DNA from: an uncultured Oscillospiraceae bacterium
GTDB lineage: Bacteria > Bacillota > Clostridia > Oscillospirales > Acutalibacteraceae
Reading direction: 5' to 3'
Length of the DNA: 35,858 bases
Assembly: GCA_948471095.1 (NCBI GenBank)
Contig: CAOKRG010000025.1
Location: 1 to 35,858, forward strand
The notes below the pieces were generated by a model. The model saw only the letters and a program-made list of their open reading frames with translations. It did no database searches and had not been told where the DNA came from. Shown in pieces: positions 24,006 to 31,792 of this stretch. The translations under genes and the position numbers were made by a program. Every line of letters starts with the position of its first letter. Position 1 is the stretch's first letter.

Positions 24006-24027
24006 TTTTTGAAACTTATTTTCTTTC
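24006..24027. promoter_or_regulatory. Operator-like motif, importer side
   Basis: TTTTTGAAACTTATTTTCTT is an inverted near-copy of 24134-24154. The core GAAA-N5-TTTC (24011-24023) is itself a dyad. It lies 28 bases upstream of the importer -35. Binding by the local RpiR protein is inferred. Confidence 0.5.
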
Positions 24028-24054
24028 CCAGAAACCACTCCCATGGTTTTCCTA

Positions 24055-24071
24055 AAAATTCCAAGAATTTT
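24055..24071. promoter_or_regulatory. Perfect inverted repeat between the divergent promoters
   Basis: AAAATTC-CAA-GAATTTT, a 7-bp perfect dyad midway between the two promoters. It could be a further regulator site or simply an A/T-rich dyad. Confidence 0.4.
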
Positions 24072-24133
24072 CAGAATATTGCCGCGGTTCCCCCGTCAAA
24101 TCTTGAATGTTGGAAGCGGGGGTTAGATTCTTT

Positions 24134-24154
24134 AAGAGAAAATAATTTCAAAAA
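24134..24154. promoter_or_regulatory. Operator-like motif, isomerase side
   Basis: AAGAGAAAATAATTTCAAAA contains the dyad GAAAATAATTTC (24138-24149). Its reverse complement matches 24006-24027 apart from one inserted base and the outer edge. It lies 24 bases upstream of the isomerase -35, so each divergent promoter has one copy in mirror orientation. Confidence 0.5.
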
Positions 24155-24178
24155 TAAAAAATTTTTTCGAGAAAACTA

Positions 24179-24207
24179 TTGACTCCCCCGGCAATTTCCC
24201 TTATAGT
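24179..24207 (+). promoter_or_regulatory. Promoter of the isomerase gene
   Basis: -35 TTGACT (24179-24184), 17-base spacer, -10 TATAGT (24202-24207), about 50 bases before the start codon at 24258. Confidence 0.82.
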
Positions 24208-24257
24208 ATTTTCAAGCAACCATAACGATGCTTTACTGAAAGGGCGGAGGATTTCCT

Positions 24258-25679
24258 ATGCAAAAAGCAAAAATGGGCGTGCTGCTCATCGCCACGGGCC
24301 GGTTTTACCACCTGGGCGAAGAGACGCCGCAAGGCAGCTATCACCAGCGCAAAAGCAAAGAGGTTCGGGAGTATATGGAAGCCATGGAGGAGTTCTGCAC
24401 CCCCGTGGGCCTGGGCCGTCCGGCCTACACCAGAGAGGACCTGGCCGAAGCGCTGTCCCTGTTCCAGCAAGAAAAGGTAGATTGCGTGTTCGCCGCGTTC
24501 CTCTCCTGGACGGAGGACTTCCTGTGGGCGCGCTTCCTGCGGGACGTCGGCCCCGTGCCGGTGCTGTACGCCATGCGGGTGCAGGAATCCATTGATTTTG
24601 AAAACACGGAGGATGAATCTGATTTTGTAGAGTTCCTCTCCGCCGGCGGGCTGGTGGGCACGTTGGAGGGCTCCGGCAGCGTGGGGCGCTTTCGTCCGGA
24701 GATGTTTGAGACGGCGGTGGGCGCCCTGCCCCAGCTGATGGATAAAGCGAAATCTTTCTGCGCGGCGGCGGCCATGCGGTCCCGGCTGCGGCAGTCGGTG
24801 TTCGGGCTGCTGGCCAGCTACAACGAGGTGATGTGGTCCACCTACGTGGACCCCTACGCCCTGTTCCAAAAGGCTGGGCCGGAGCTGCGCTTCCTCTCGG
24901 TGGCTACCCTGGCCCAAGAGGTGGAAAAGGTCCCCGGGGAGCAGGTGAAGCGGGCCTGCGGCATTTTGCGGGAGCGCTATCCCGTGCTGCCCGATGTGGA
25001 CGAGGCGAAATTCGAGGCCTCCATGCGGGCCTCCATCGCCCTGGAGAATGCAGGGCGCAGCGTGGGCGCGGACATGGTCGTGCTCAACGACGTGGACCCG
25101 GTGCTCCTTACGGAGCTGGGCCTGCGCCCCGGCTTCCTCCCCACCCCGGTGGGCGGCGATGTGCCCGTGGTGCCGGAGGGGGACATCGGGGGCGGTCTGG
25201 CGGTGTATATTCTGCGGGAGCTGACCGGAAAGCCGGTGAGCTTTATTGAGCCGTTCCACATGGACCTGCCCAACAACTGCTTCGCCGGCGGACATGCCGG
25301 CCCCAACGACTACACCGATCCGGCAGGTTCGGTGATGATCGCCCGGGACGTGCGCTTTGCCAAAACCGCCTATAAAAACGCGGGCGCGCCCTTTGCCTGG
25401 TACCTGATCCCGCCCGGGCGCAAAACCATGCTGCATATCTCCCAGAAGGACGGCGGCTTCAAAATGGTCTGCGGCCTGGTGGACGCCCTGCCCGCCAAGC
25501 ACTTCATTACCTCCTATTCCCACGGGCTGTTCCGCCCGGTGGACCAGGACATGCCCTCGTTCTTCCACAAGCTCATCCAAGAGGGCGTCACCCAGCACTA
25601 TGCCGTTGCGGAGGGCGACCGCACCGCCGAGCTGGAATCCCTGGCGGGCCTCTGCGGCTTTTCCTTTGTCCGGCTGTAG
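24258..25679 (+). CDS. L-fucose/L-arabinose isomerase family protein
   Basis: 473 residues, likely a cytoplasmic metal-dependent aldose-ketose isomerase. The N-terminal domain (GVLLIATGRFYHLGEETPQG) and the central VDCVFAAFLSWTEDF segment fit the FucI/AraA fold. The C-terminal half has the family's metal-site region around PVVPEGDIGGGLAVYILREL and the late HMDLPNNCFAGGHAG. The ATG has GGAGG about 8 bases upstream. It stands divergent from the importer arm. Its exact sugar is unknown; fucose, arabinose or a modified sugar are all possible. The gene stops with TAG, used here as a normal stop. Confidence 0.82.
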   Translation: MQKAKMGVLLIATGRFYHLGEETPQGSYHQRKSKEVREYMEAMEEFCTPVGLGRPAYTREDLAEALSLFQQEKVDCVFAAFLSWTEDFLWARFLRDVGPVPVLYAMRVQESIDFENTEDESDFVEFLSAGGLVGTLEGSGSVGRFRPEMFETAVGALPQLMDKAKSFCAAAAMRSRLRQSVFGLLASYNEVMWSTYVDPYALFQKAGPELRFLSVATLAQEVEKVPGEQVKRACGILRERYPVLPDVDEAKFEASMRASIALENAGRSVGADMVVLNDVDPVLLTELGLRPGFLPTPVGGDVPVVPEGDIGGGLAVYILRELTGKPVSFIEPFHMDLPNNCFAGGHAGPNDYTDPAGSVMIARDVRFAKTAYKNAGAPFAWYLIPPGRKTMLHISQKDGGFKMVCGLVDALPAKHFITSYSHGLFRPVDQDMPSFFHKLIQEGVTQHYAVAEGDRTAELESLAGLCGFSFVRL

Positions 25680-25897
25680 AGGAAGCGTCTAAGGCGCGCA
25701 TTCTGTACGCGTCCCCCTTCCAGGCGAGGCTCAAAGCCCCGGAGCGAGTCCTTGCGGCCTGGCGCAGCCAAACCGCTGAAAAGAAGCGCGCCGAAGCCCT
25801 TTCCCCACCAGCCTTGCCCGTTATGACCCGCGGCTTCCCAATCCGCCCTCATCTCCATTTATACGCGATATTTTGCGCCTGCTTCCCTTCCTTTTCC

Positions 25898-25926
25898 TTG
25901 TTTTTTGAACATTTTTCCTATATAAT
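25898..25926 (+). promoter_or_regulatory. Promoter of the kinase-like/PMI fusion gene
   Basis: -35 TTGTTT (25898-25903), 17-base spacer, -10 TATAAT (25921-25926). Start near 25933, leaving a very short leader of about 18 bases that holds the ribosome site. The rest of the gap 25680-25897 shows no gene. Its first bases (GGAAGCGTCTAAGGCGCG) loosely recall the end of the 5979-6160 element, too weakly to call. Confidence 0.7.
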
Positions 25927-25950
25927 ATACTTGAGTTGGAGGTCACATTT

Positions 25951-27798
25951 ATGAGTTTCATGTTCAATCCTTACCCCTATGACGATCCGGACGCCGTTAA
26001 CCACGTAGCCATTTCCGCCGGACTGCGGGAGGCCGTTACCACGGATACCGCCGCTACCGCCCGCCGGGTGCTGGCGGACGCAAAAAAGCTCATTGCGGAT
26101 AAGGGACGCTGCGTGCTGGGCATTGACGGCTATGTCAGCGCCCCCATGGACCGCCTCCGGGGCCTCATTGAGCTGCTGGCCGCCACCGAGGGCGTTACGG
26201 CGCGGAGCCTCTCCACCGCCGGGCTGTATCTGCCCGAGGACGCGCTGCACGACAAGCTCCTCCCCTATCTGCCCGAGGACCGGGAGACCGACCCGCCCCT
26301 GCTCTATGGCCGCCTCTACAAGGAGGGCCTCGAGGGGCTGATGGACCCGGAAAAGATCAAGGCGATGGCGGCGGAGGTGGAGGAATTCCGCCGGTCCGGC
26401 CAGGGCCTGCTGATTCTCTTTGGCAACGGCGCGCTCATCGACGCCCTGCTGCCCTTGTGCGGCCTGCGGCTCTTCATCGACATGACGCAGAAGCGCACCA
26501 TCTTAAACATCCGCAGCGGCTCCGCCGGAAACCTTGGCTTCACGGAGCGCCGCTCCCCCAACGAGATGATCCGCCACAGCTACTATGTGGACTTTGAGGC
26601 CCTGATGGCCCACCGCGGCCGTCTGGCCCGAGAGGAGAAGATCGACTATTACCTCACCGGCGATGACCCGGACAAAATCCAGGCCCTGCCCATCCCCGCC
26701 CTGAAAGAGCTGTTCGGGGCCATGGTGCGGCAGCCCCTGCGGTGCCGCCCGGTCTACATCGAGGGGGTATGGGGCGGCTTCTATGTAAAGCGCCTGCGCC
26801 ACCTGCCCGATGAGATGAAAAACTGCGCCTGGGTGTTCGACCTGATCCCCATGGAGGTTTCCATCGTGGCGGAGGACCGCGGCCTGGAGCTGGAGTTCCC
26901 GTTCTACTTCTTCGTGCAGATCACCGGCGAAAAGCTGATGGGTCGAAAGGCCCACCAAAAATTCGGCGGCTATTTCCCCATCCGCTTCAATTACGACGAC
27001 ACCTACCACTCCAGCGGCAACATGTCCATCCAGTGCCACCCGGACGGAGACTATGTCCGGGAAAACAACGGCGAGCTGGGCCGGCAGGACGAGAGCTACT
27101 ACATGGTGGTCACCGGCCAGGAGGCCAAGACCTACTGCGGCTTCCGCAAGGATGCGGACGTGGAGGAGTTCATCGAGAAGGCCCGCCGGGCCGAGAAATA
27201 CGGCGAGGGCTTCGACCACGACCAATACGTCTACTCCGAGCCCTCCCGCCCGGGCATGCAGTTCCTGATCCCTGCCGGGACCATCCACGCCTCTGGCCGC
27301 AACCAGCTCATTTTGGAAATCGGCAGCCTGACCATCGGCTCCTATACTTATAAGATGTACGACTACATGCGCAAGGATCTGGAGGGCAATCTGCGGCCCA
27401 TCCACACCTACCACGGCGACAAGGTGCTGCGCCGGGACTTCCGGGAGCCCTGGGTCAAGGAGAACCTGATCCAGCAGCCCCGCACCCTCCGGGAGGGCGA
27501 GGGGTTTGTGGAGACCATTGTGGGCGAACACGGCCTGCTGTACTTCAGCCTGCGCAATGTGCGCTTCCCGGATCGCTACACCGATGAAACGACCGACCGC
27601 TTCCACGTGCTGGTGCTGGTAGAGGGCGAGCGGTGCCTGATCCGCTCCCTGACAGACCCCAGCAAGAGCTTTACCCAGAATTACCTGGACATGGTGATCG
27701 TCCCGGCGGGCTTTGGGCCCTATGAGGTCGTCAACCAGGGGGTGGGCGTCGTCACCATGCACAAGACCCAGCTGAAGGACGGCTTCGAAAATGAGTGA
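25951..27798 (+). CDS. Fusion of a degenerate nucleoside/phosphoribulokinase-like domain with a class I mannose-6-phosphate isomerase-like domain
   Basis: 615 residues from ATG 25951 (GGAGGT 7 bases upstream); an in-frame TTG at 25936 would absorb the ribosome site. The N-terminal 200 residues recall uridine kinase/phosphoribulokinase proteins. However, the P-loop position reads CVLGIDGYVSAPMD with no GxxGxGKS/T, so phosphate transfer seems lost. The C-terminal part has the type I PMI cupin ligand blocks: MSIQCHPDGDYVRE, ESYYMVVTGQE and FLIPAGTIHASGRNQLILEI followed by YKMYDYM. These residues bind the catalytic metal in PMI. Probable role: isomerising a phosphorylated sugar made by the ROK kinase. 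Its stop overlaps the ROK start by 8 bases. Confidence 0.82.
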   Translation: MSFMFNPYPYDDPDAVNHVAISAGLREAVTTDTAATARRVLADAKKLIADKGRCVLGIDGYVSAPMDRLRGLIELLAATEGVTARSLSTAGLYLPEDALHDKLLPYLPEDRETDPPLLYGRLYKEGLEGLMDPEKIKAMAAEVEEFRRSGQGLLILFGNGALIDALLPLCGLRLFIDMTQKRTILNIRSGSAGNLGFTERRSPNEMIRHSYYVDFEALMAHRGRLAREEKIDYYLTGDDPDKIQALPIPALKELFGAMVRQPLRCRPVYIEGVWGGFYVKRLRHLPDEMKNCAWVFDLIPMEVSIVAEDRGLELEFPFYFFVQITGEKLMGRKAHQKFGGYFPIRFNYDDTYHSSGNMSIQCHPDGDYVRENNGELGRQDESYYMVVTGQEAKTYCGFRKDADVEEFIEKARRAEKYGEGFDHDQYVYSEPSRPGMQFLIPAGTIHASGRNQLILEIGSLTIGSYTYKMYDYMRKDLEGNLRPIHTYHGDKVLRRDFREPWVKENLIQQPRTLREGEGFVETIVGEHGLLYFSLRNVRFPDRYTDETTDRFHVLVLVEGERCLIRSLTDPSKSFTQNYLDMVIVPAGFGPYEVVNQGVGVVTMHKTQLKDGFENE

Positions 27799-28663
27799 GC
27801 CCTGCATTTTGGCGGTGGACGCGGGCGGCACGTCCCTCAAGGCCATGTTGGTCCGGCCGGAGGGCGGTCCGGTTCCCGGCAGCTTTTTGCAGGTCCCGGT
27901 CGATTCCCAGGGGGCCGCGCGGGAGATCGCCGGAGCGTACCGGGCGCTGGCGCGGGCGGCGCGGGACGCTTCTGGCGAGGCCGGGCTGAGCGTTGCGGAG
28001 GTCAAGGTGTGCATCCCCGGGCCGTTCGACTACGCCGCGGGCATAAGCCGCATGAGGCACAAATACCAGAGCGTCTATGGAGCCCCTATGCGCCCCTGGT
28101 TTCAGGAGGCGCTGGGGCCGGTCCCTGTAAGCTTCCTCCACGACTCCACCGCGTTTCTGCTGGGCGCGGCAACGGAAGAGGACCTGCGCCGCCACCAGCG
28201 GATTTGCGGGGTGATTCTGGGCACGGGGCTGGGCTTCGCTTCCATGTATAACGGCAGAATGAACCTAACCCCCCAGGGCGGCCCGGGAATCAGCGTTTTT
28301 GCCCGGCCCTACCGGGACGGCTCCGCCGAGGATTATGCCTCCCGCCGGGCGGTGGAGAACGCCTATGCCCGCCTGCGCCCCGGCAGGCCCGTTCCCACGG
28401 TGAGGGAAATCGCCGGGCTCGCCGCTGCCGGAGACCCCGGCGCCGCCCGGTGCTTCGAGGAGCTGGGCCGCTGCCTGGGGGAGATTTTGCGGGATATTCT
28501 GGAAGAGGAGGGGTTCACCCTGCTGCTTTTGGGCGGGGCGATCTCCAAATCGGCGGGGCTGTTCCTGCCCGCGCTGTCCGGCTCCTTAAAGGGGCTGGCC
28601 GTGGAGGCGCGCCCGGCGGAGGACATCGACCTGGCGCCGCTGCTGGGCGCGGCACGGGCATAA
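27791..28663 (+). CDS. ROK-family sugar kinase-like protein
   Basis: 290 residues. The N-terminal phosphate loop is ILAVDAGGTSLKAML, followed by KVCIPGPFDYAAG, a sugar-contact SFLHDSTAFLLGAA (Asp as likely catalytic base) and the adenosine loop ICGVILGTGLGFASMYNG; the late LLLLGGAISKSAGLF completes the fold. The zinc-binding CxCGxxGC motif of most ROK proteins is absent. There is no N-terminal HTH, so it is a kinase, not a ROK repressor. It overlaps the fusion gene (ATGAGTGA), implying translational coupling and related substrates. Confidence 0.85.
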   Translation: MSEPCILAVDAGGTSLKAMLVRPEGGPVPGSFLQVPVDSQGAAREIAGAYRALARAARDASGEAGLSVAEVKVCIPGPFDYAAGISRMRHKYQSVYGAPMRPWFQEALGPVPVSFLHDSTAFLLGAATEEDLRRHQRICGVILGTGLGFASMYNGRMNLTPQGGPGISVFARPYRDGSAEDYASRRAVENAYARLRPGRPVPTVREIAGLAAAGDPGAARCFEELGRCLGEILRDILEEEGFTLLLLGGAISKSAGLFLPALSGSLKGLAVEARPAEDIDLAPLLGAARA

Positions 28664-28687
28664 AGACCACACGAAAGGAGCCGTCCT

Positions 28688-29545
28688 ATGGCTGATTGCT
28701 GTTTGAAGCTAAAAGAGAGAATGGGGTCCCTGACCATCAAGGAGCAGCAGGTTGCCACCTTCATTCTGGACTACCCGGAGGAGGTCATCAATATGTCCAT
28801 CAACGACCTGGCCGACTCCTGCGGGGTCAGCGTATCGTCGGTGGTGCGGCTGTGCAAGTCCATTGGGTACTCCGGCTATAAGGAGCTGTGCCGCATGCTC
28901 TCCGCCGACCTGTTGATGAATCAGCAGGAATCGGTAACCTATGAGGACGTCCGGCCGGGAGATTCCATCGAGGCCATTATGCGCAGCGTCTGCCTGGCGG
29001 ACATGAAAGCCATCGAGAGCACCATGTCCCTCATCGACACGGCCGAACTGGAGCGGGCGGTGGACCTGATCTCCAAGGCCCGGCGGGTGGACTTTTACGG
29101 CGTGGGCACCTCGGGCTATGTGGCCATGGACGCGCGCAACAAGTTCCTGCGGATCAACAAGGTATCCATGCCCTCCGCCGACCCCCACGACCAGATTTTG
29201 TGCGCCTCCACCCTAAAGCCGGAGGACGTGGCCGTAGCCATCTCCTACACCGGCGACACCAAGGACATTTTGGAAACGGTGGGCATTATCAAGCGTACCG
29301 GGGCCGCGCTGATCTCCATTACCCGCTATAACAAGAACCCCCTGGCCCAGCAGTCGGATTTGCAGCTTTACACCGCCTCGCCGGAAACGATGGTGCGCAG
29401 CGGGGCCATGGGGTCCCGGATCGCCCTGCTGGCGGTAGTGGACGTGCTCTACACCTGCACCGCCAGCCGCAACTACGAGGATGTGAAAAAGTCCCTGGAC
29501 AAGTCCCGGCTCATTACCGCCCGAAAGCATATGCAGCTCAATTGA
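28688..29545 (+). CDS. MurR/RpiR-family transcriptional regulator
   Basis: 285 residues: an N-terminal HTH domain (LTIKEQQVATFILDYPEEVI, then INDLADSCGVSVSSVVRLCK) and a C-terminal SIS sugar-phosphate-binding domain (VDFYGVGTSGYVAMDARNKF, then AVAISYTGDTKDILETV and LISITRY). It is read after the isomerase, PMI fusion and ROK genes with AAAGGAG upstream, so it probably controls this locus in response to a phosphorylated sugar. The mirror-image GAAA...TTTC motifs at 24006-24027 and 24134-24154 are candidate binding sites. Ends with TGA before a terminator. Confidence 0.93.
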   Translation: MADCCLKLKERMGSLTIKEQQVATFILDYPEEVINMSINDLADSCGVSVSSVVRLCKSIGYSGYKELCRMLSADLLMNQQESVTYEDVRPGDSIEAIMRSVCLADMKAIESTMSLIDTAELERAVDLISKARRVDFYGVGTSGYVAMDARNKFLRINKVSMPSADPHDQILCASTLKPEDVAVAISYTGDTKDILETVGIIKRTGAALISITRYNKNPLAQQSDLQLYTASPETMVRSGAMGSRIALLAVVDVLYTCTASRNYEDVKKSLDKSRLITARKHMQLN

Positions 29546-29560
29546 AGCGCCTCCTTATAG

Positions 29561-29600
29561 AAAAGGATCCCCCAGTGCCGCTGGGAGGATCCTTCTCTTT
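29561..29600 (+). terminator. Terminator at the end of the regulator gene
   Basis: AAGGATCCCCCAG (29563-29575 region) pairs with CTGGGAGGATCCTT (29581-29594) with a small bulge, followed by TCTCTTTCC. It ends the + strand arm. The remaining bases to 29692 show no gene. Confidence 0.75.
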
Positions 29601-29692
29601 CCTATTTGGGCATGCTTGATGGCCAAGCATTCTGGTTTTCAAGCGCGTTTACGAAGGAACCACCGCTCTCCTACCGGTAAACGGGGGCGGAC

Positions 29693-30697
29693 TCACTTCC
29701 GCCAATTTTTGCTAAAGCTGTTCCCCTCTGTCTCCACATGCCCCCTATGCCCATAGACCGTACAGGCGTCTAGCGCCTTTTCCAGTCCGGCAAACTCCGC
29801 GTCCGTCAATTCCACATTCCACCCAACCAAGTTCTCCAGAATCCTCTCCTAGTTCTTGGAGCCGGGAATAGGCACGCAATTTGGATATTTGTGCAGCATC
29901 CACGCAAGGGAAATCTGGGCGCTGGTGGCGTGCTTTTTTGCTGAATATCCCGCCAGCACGTCCAGAATGGGCTGGTTTGCGGCAATGTTCTCCTTTTGCA
30001 GTTGGGGGACGAATCTGCGCACATCGTCCTTTTCTTCAAACTTGGCGTCCGTTGTGATCTTGCCAGAGAGGAAGCCGCTGGCAATGGGCGAAAAAGGCGC
30101 CACGCCGATGTTATTCTCCAGACAGTAGGGAAAGATATCTTCCTCACAGTCCCGCTCCAGCATATTATAGAGGTTCTGCACGGCGGTGACCGGCGTGACG
30201 CTGTGGGCCTTATCCAGCGTCAGCACGTGCACCTGGGACATGCCCCAGCCCCGAACCAGCCCCTCGCCGATGAGCCGGCCCATGGCTCCGGCGATCTCCT
30301 CCACAGGCACGGCCTCGTTGACCCGGTGCAGGTAGTACAGGTCGACGTAATCCGTGCGCAGGTTCTTCATGGAAGCTTCCAGGTGGCGTTTTACGGCGGC
30401 GTACACATCGCCGTTTTCAATGTCTTCCGGGGGCAGGTGCAGCTTGGTCGCCAACACAACGTGCTTACGGAAGGGCTCCAAAGCCTTGCCAACCAGCTGC
30501 TCGTTGTGCCCGGGCCAGAACTGCTCCCGACCGTAGGTTTCCGCCGTGTCGAAAAAGGTGCAGCCGAAATCGTAAGCCTTGCGGATGGCCTCGATGGAGT
30601 AACCTTCCTCCGGTACCTGGCCGTAGCCGTGGGAAAACCCCATGCACCCCATGCCAATAGGCGAAACCTCTAACTTGCCGATGAAACGTGTTTTCAT
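29693..30697 (-). pseudogene. Aldo/keto reductase with an in-frame TAG 51 residues before the natural end
   Basis: An NADPH-type aldo/keto reductase. Visible tetrad residues: FFDTAETYG (Asp, Tyr), VVLATKLHL (Lys), LYYLHRVNE (His). The open frame stops at TAG (29849-29851) right after PIPGSKN. The same frame continues ERILENLVGWNVELTDAEFA then GLEKALDACTVYGHRGHVET, finishing at TGA 29693. That is the normal C-terminus of this family, total 334 codons. One base change explains it. Start ATG 30697 has AGGAGGT 7 bases upstream. Divergent from a LysR gene. It may still make a 282-residue protein lacking the C-terminal loop and helix. Confidence 0.85.
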
Positions 30698-30726
30698 GAT
30701 GGATACCTCCTGTGTTTTCTGGCTCT

Positions 30727-30755
30727 ATTGTAGCGCACATCCTCTTGACTGTGAA
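30727..30755 (-). promoter_or_regulatory. Promoter of the aldo/keto reductase
   Basis: Read on the - strand: -35 TTCACA (30750-30755), 17-base spacer, -10 TACAAT (30727-30732). It overlaps the -35 of the LysR promoter. Confidence 0.6.
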
Positions 30756-30756
30756 G
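30744..30756. promoter_or_regulatory. LysR-type operator candidate
   Basis: CTTGACTGTGAAG is a 13-base near-perfect dyad lying exactly over both divergent -35 boxes. LysR regulators commonly bind such sites between themselves and a divergent target; binding is inferred. Confidence 0.5.
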
Positions 30757-30773
30757 TATGGATATGGTACAAT
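30745..30773 (+). promoter_or_regulatory. Promoter of the LysR gene at 30818
   Basis: -35 TTGACT (30745-30750), 17-base spacer, -10 TACAAT (30768-30773), about 45 bases before the start codon. Confidence 0.72.
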
Positions 30774-30817
30774 ACTGGAAACTACAGGTTTACACTAAAA
30801 AAAGTGGGGATGCAAGC

Positions 30818-31702
30818 ATGTACAACAAAGCCCTGGACACCTTCAAGGCCGTGGCGGACTGCGGCAGCTTCACCAAGGCGGCGGATAGGCTGTTCATCTC
30901 CCACACGGCGGTCATCAAGCAGATAAAAGGCCTGGAGGAGCGCTTCGGCGCGGCGCTCTTTGAGCGCACCCATCGGGGTATCGCCCTTACCGCCGCCGGG
31001 GAGTGCCTGTATAAGGAGCTGCCCAAGTTCGTGCGTCACTCCGACACCCTCATCCGCAAGGTGCGGGAGGCCGAGGCCGCCGCGCCCAAGATCATCCGGG
31101 TGGGAACCTCCGCCATGTACCCCTGCAACGCCTTCATGGAGCTGTGGGGAGAAATAAGCGCCCAGTGCCCCCAGTACCGGCTCCAACTGGCGCCCATCGG
31201 AGACGACCAGCGGCGGCTGGAATTTCTGGGGCAATCATACGATGTGCTGACCGGCCCCTACGACGCCGGGCTGGAGTCTCTGTACCAGTTCATCCCCGTG
31301 GGCGGCTACCGGTTCTGCATCGCCCTGCCGCGAAGCCACCCCCTGGCCCAAAGAGAGCAGCTCAGTCTGTCCGACTTGAAGGGCTGGGAGCTCATGCTCA
31401 TGCGCCCGGGCCGCAGCGCCGTCAACGACCGGATCCGCCGGGACTTGCAGGAAAAGCACCCCTCCGTGGGCATTATCGACATTGCCCCTAACTACAGCCT
31501 GGACACCTTCAACCAATGCATGGAGAGCGGCATCCCCCTGCTGAGCCTGGAGTGCTGGCGGGACGTGCACCCGGGCCTCTGCACGGTTCCGTTGACGGAA
31601 AAGTATGCTTTGCCCTACGGCGTGGTAGCCGCCCGGGACCCGACGGAAAATACGGCGGCTTTCCTGGCTCTGTTGGAAAAGTTGTTAAATAGAAATGCCT
31701 AA
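30818..31702 (+). CDS. LysR-family transcriptional regulator
   Basis: 294 residues from ATG 30818, which has GTGGGGA 8 bases upstream; the upstream ATG 30758 overlaps the promoter and is rejected. The N-terminal winged HTH reads MYNKALDTFKAVADCGSFTK then AADRLFISHTAVIKQIKGLE. The ligand-binding domain begins near IIRVGTSAMYPCNAFMELW. It is divergent from the aldo/keto reductase with overlapping promoters, the classical LysR target arrangement. The inducer is unknown. Ends TAA. Confidence 0.92.
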   Translation: MYNKALDTFKAVADCGSFTKAADRLFISHTAVIKQIKGLEERFGAALFERTHRGIALTAAGECLYKELPKFVRHSDTLIRKVREAEAAAPKIIRVGTSAMYPCNAFMELWGEISAQCPQYRLQLAPIGDDQRRLEFLGQSYDVLTGPYDAGLESLYQFIPVGGYRFCIALPRSHPLAQREQLSLSDLKGWELMLMRPGRSAVNDRIRRDLQEKHPSVGIIDIAPNYSLDTFNQCMESGIPLLSLECWRDVHPGLCTVPLTEKYALPYGVVAARDPTENTAAFLALLEKLLNRNA

Positions 31703-31724
31703 AAGGCATAAACTCATATACAAG

Positions 31725-31762
31725 CCAGGTATTGGACATTTCACTCCCTCCCGTGATAAAAT
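31725..31762 (+). promoter_or_regulatory. Promoter region of the MATE gene with shared 17-base box
   Basis: CCAGGTATTGGACATTT (31725-31741) matches CCAAGTATTGGACTTTT at 34023-34039 in 15 of 17 positions. TTGGAC serves as a -35 and GATAAAAT (31755-31762) as a -10 region. The shared box suggests common regulation of both units. Confidence 0.55.
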
Positions 31763-31792
31763 GAGACCAGAAATCAACGGGAGGCATCGTCC

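Noticed and set aside
25680-25897. A third full copy of repeat family 2 after the isomerase gene
   Set aside because: Only the first 18 or so bases are loosely similar and no matching right end was found.
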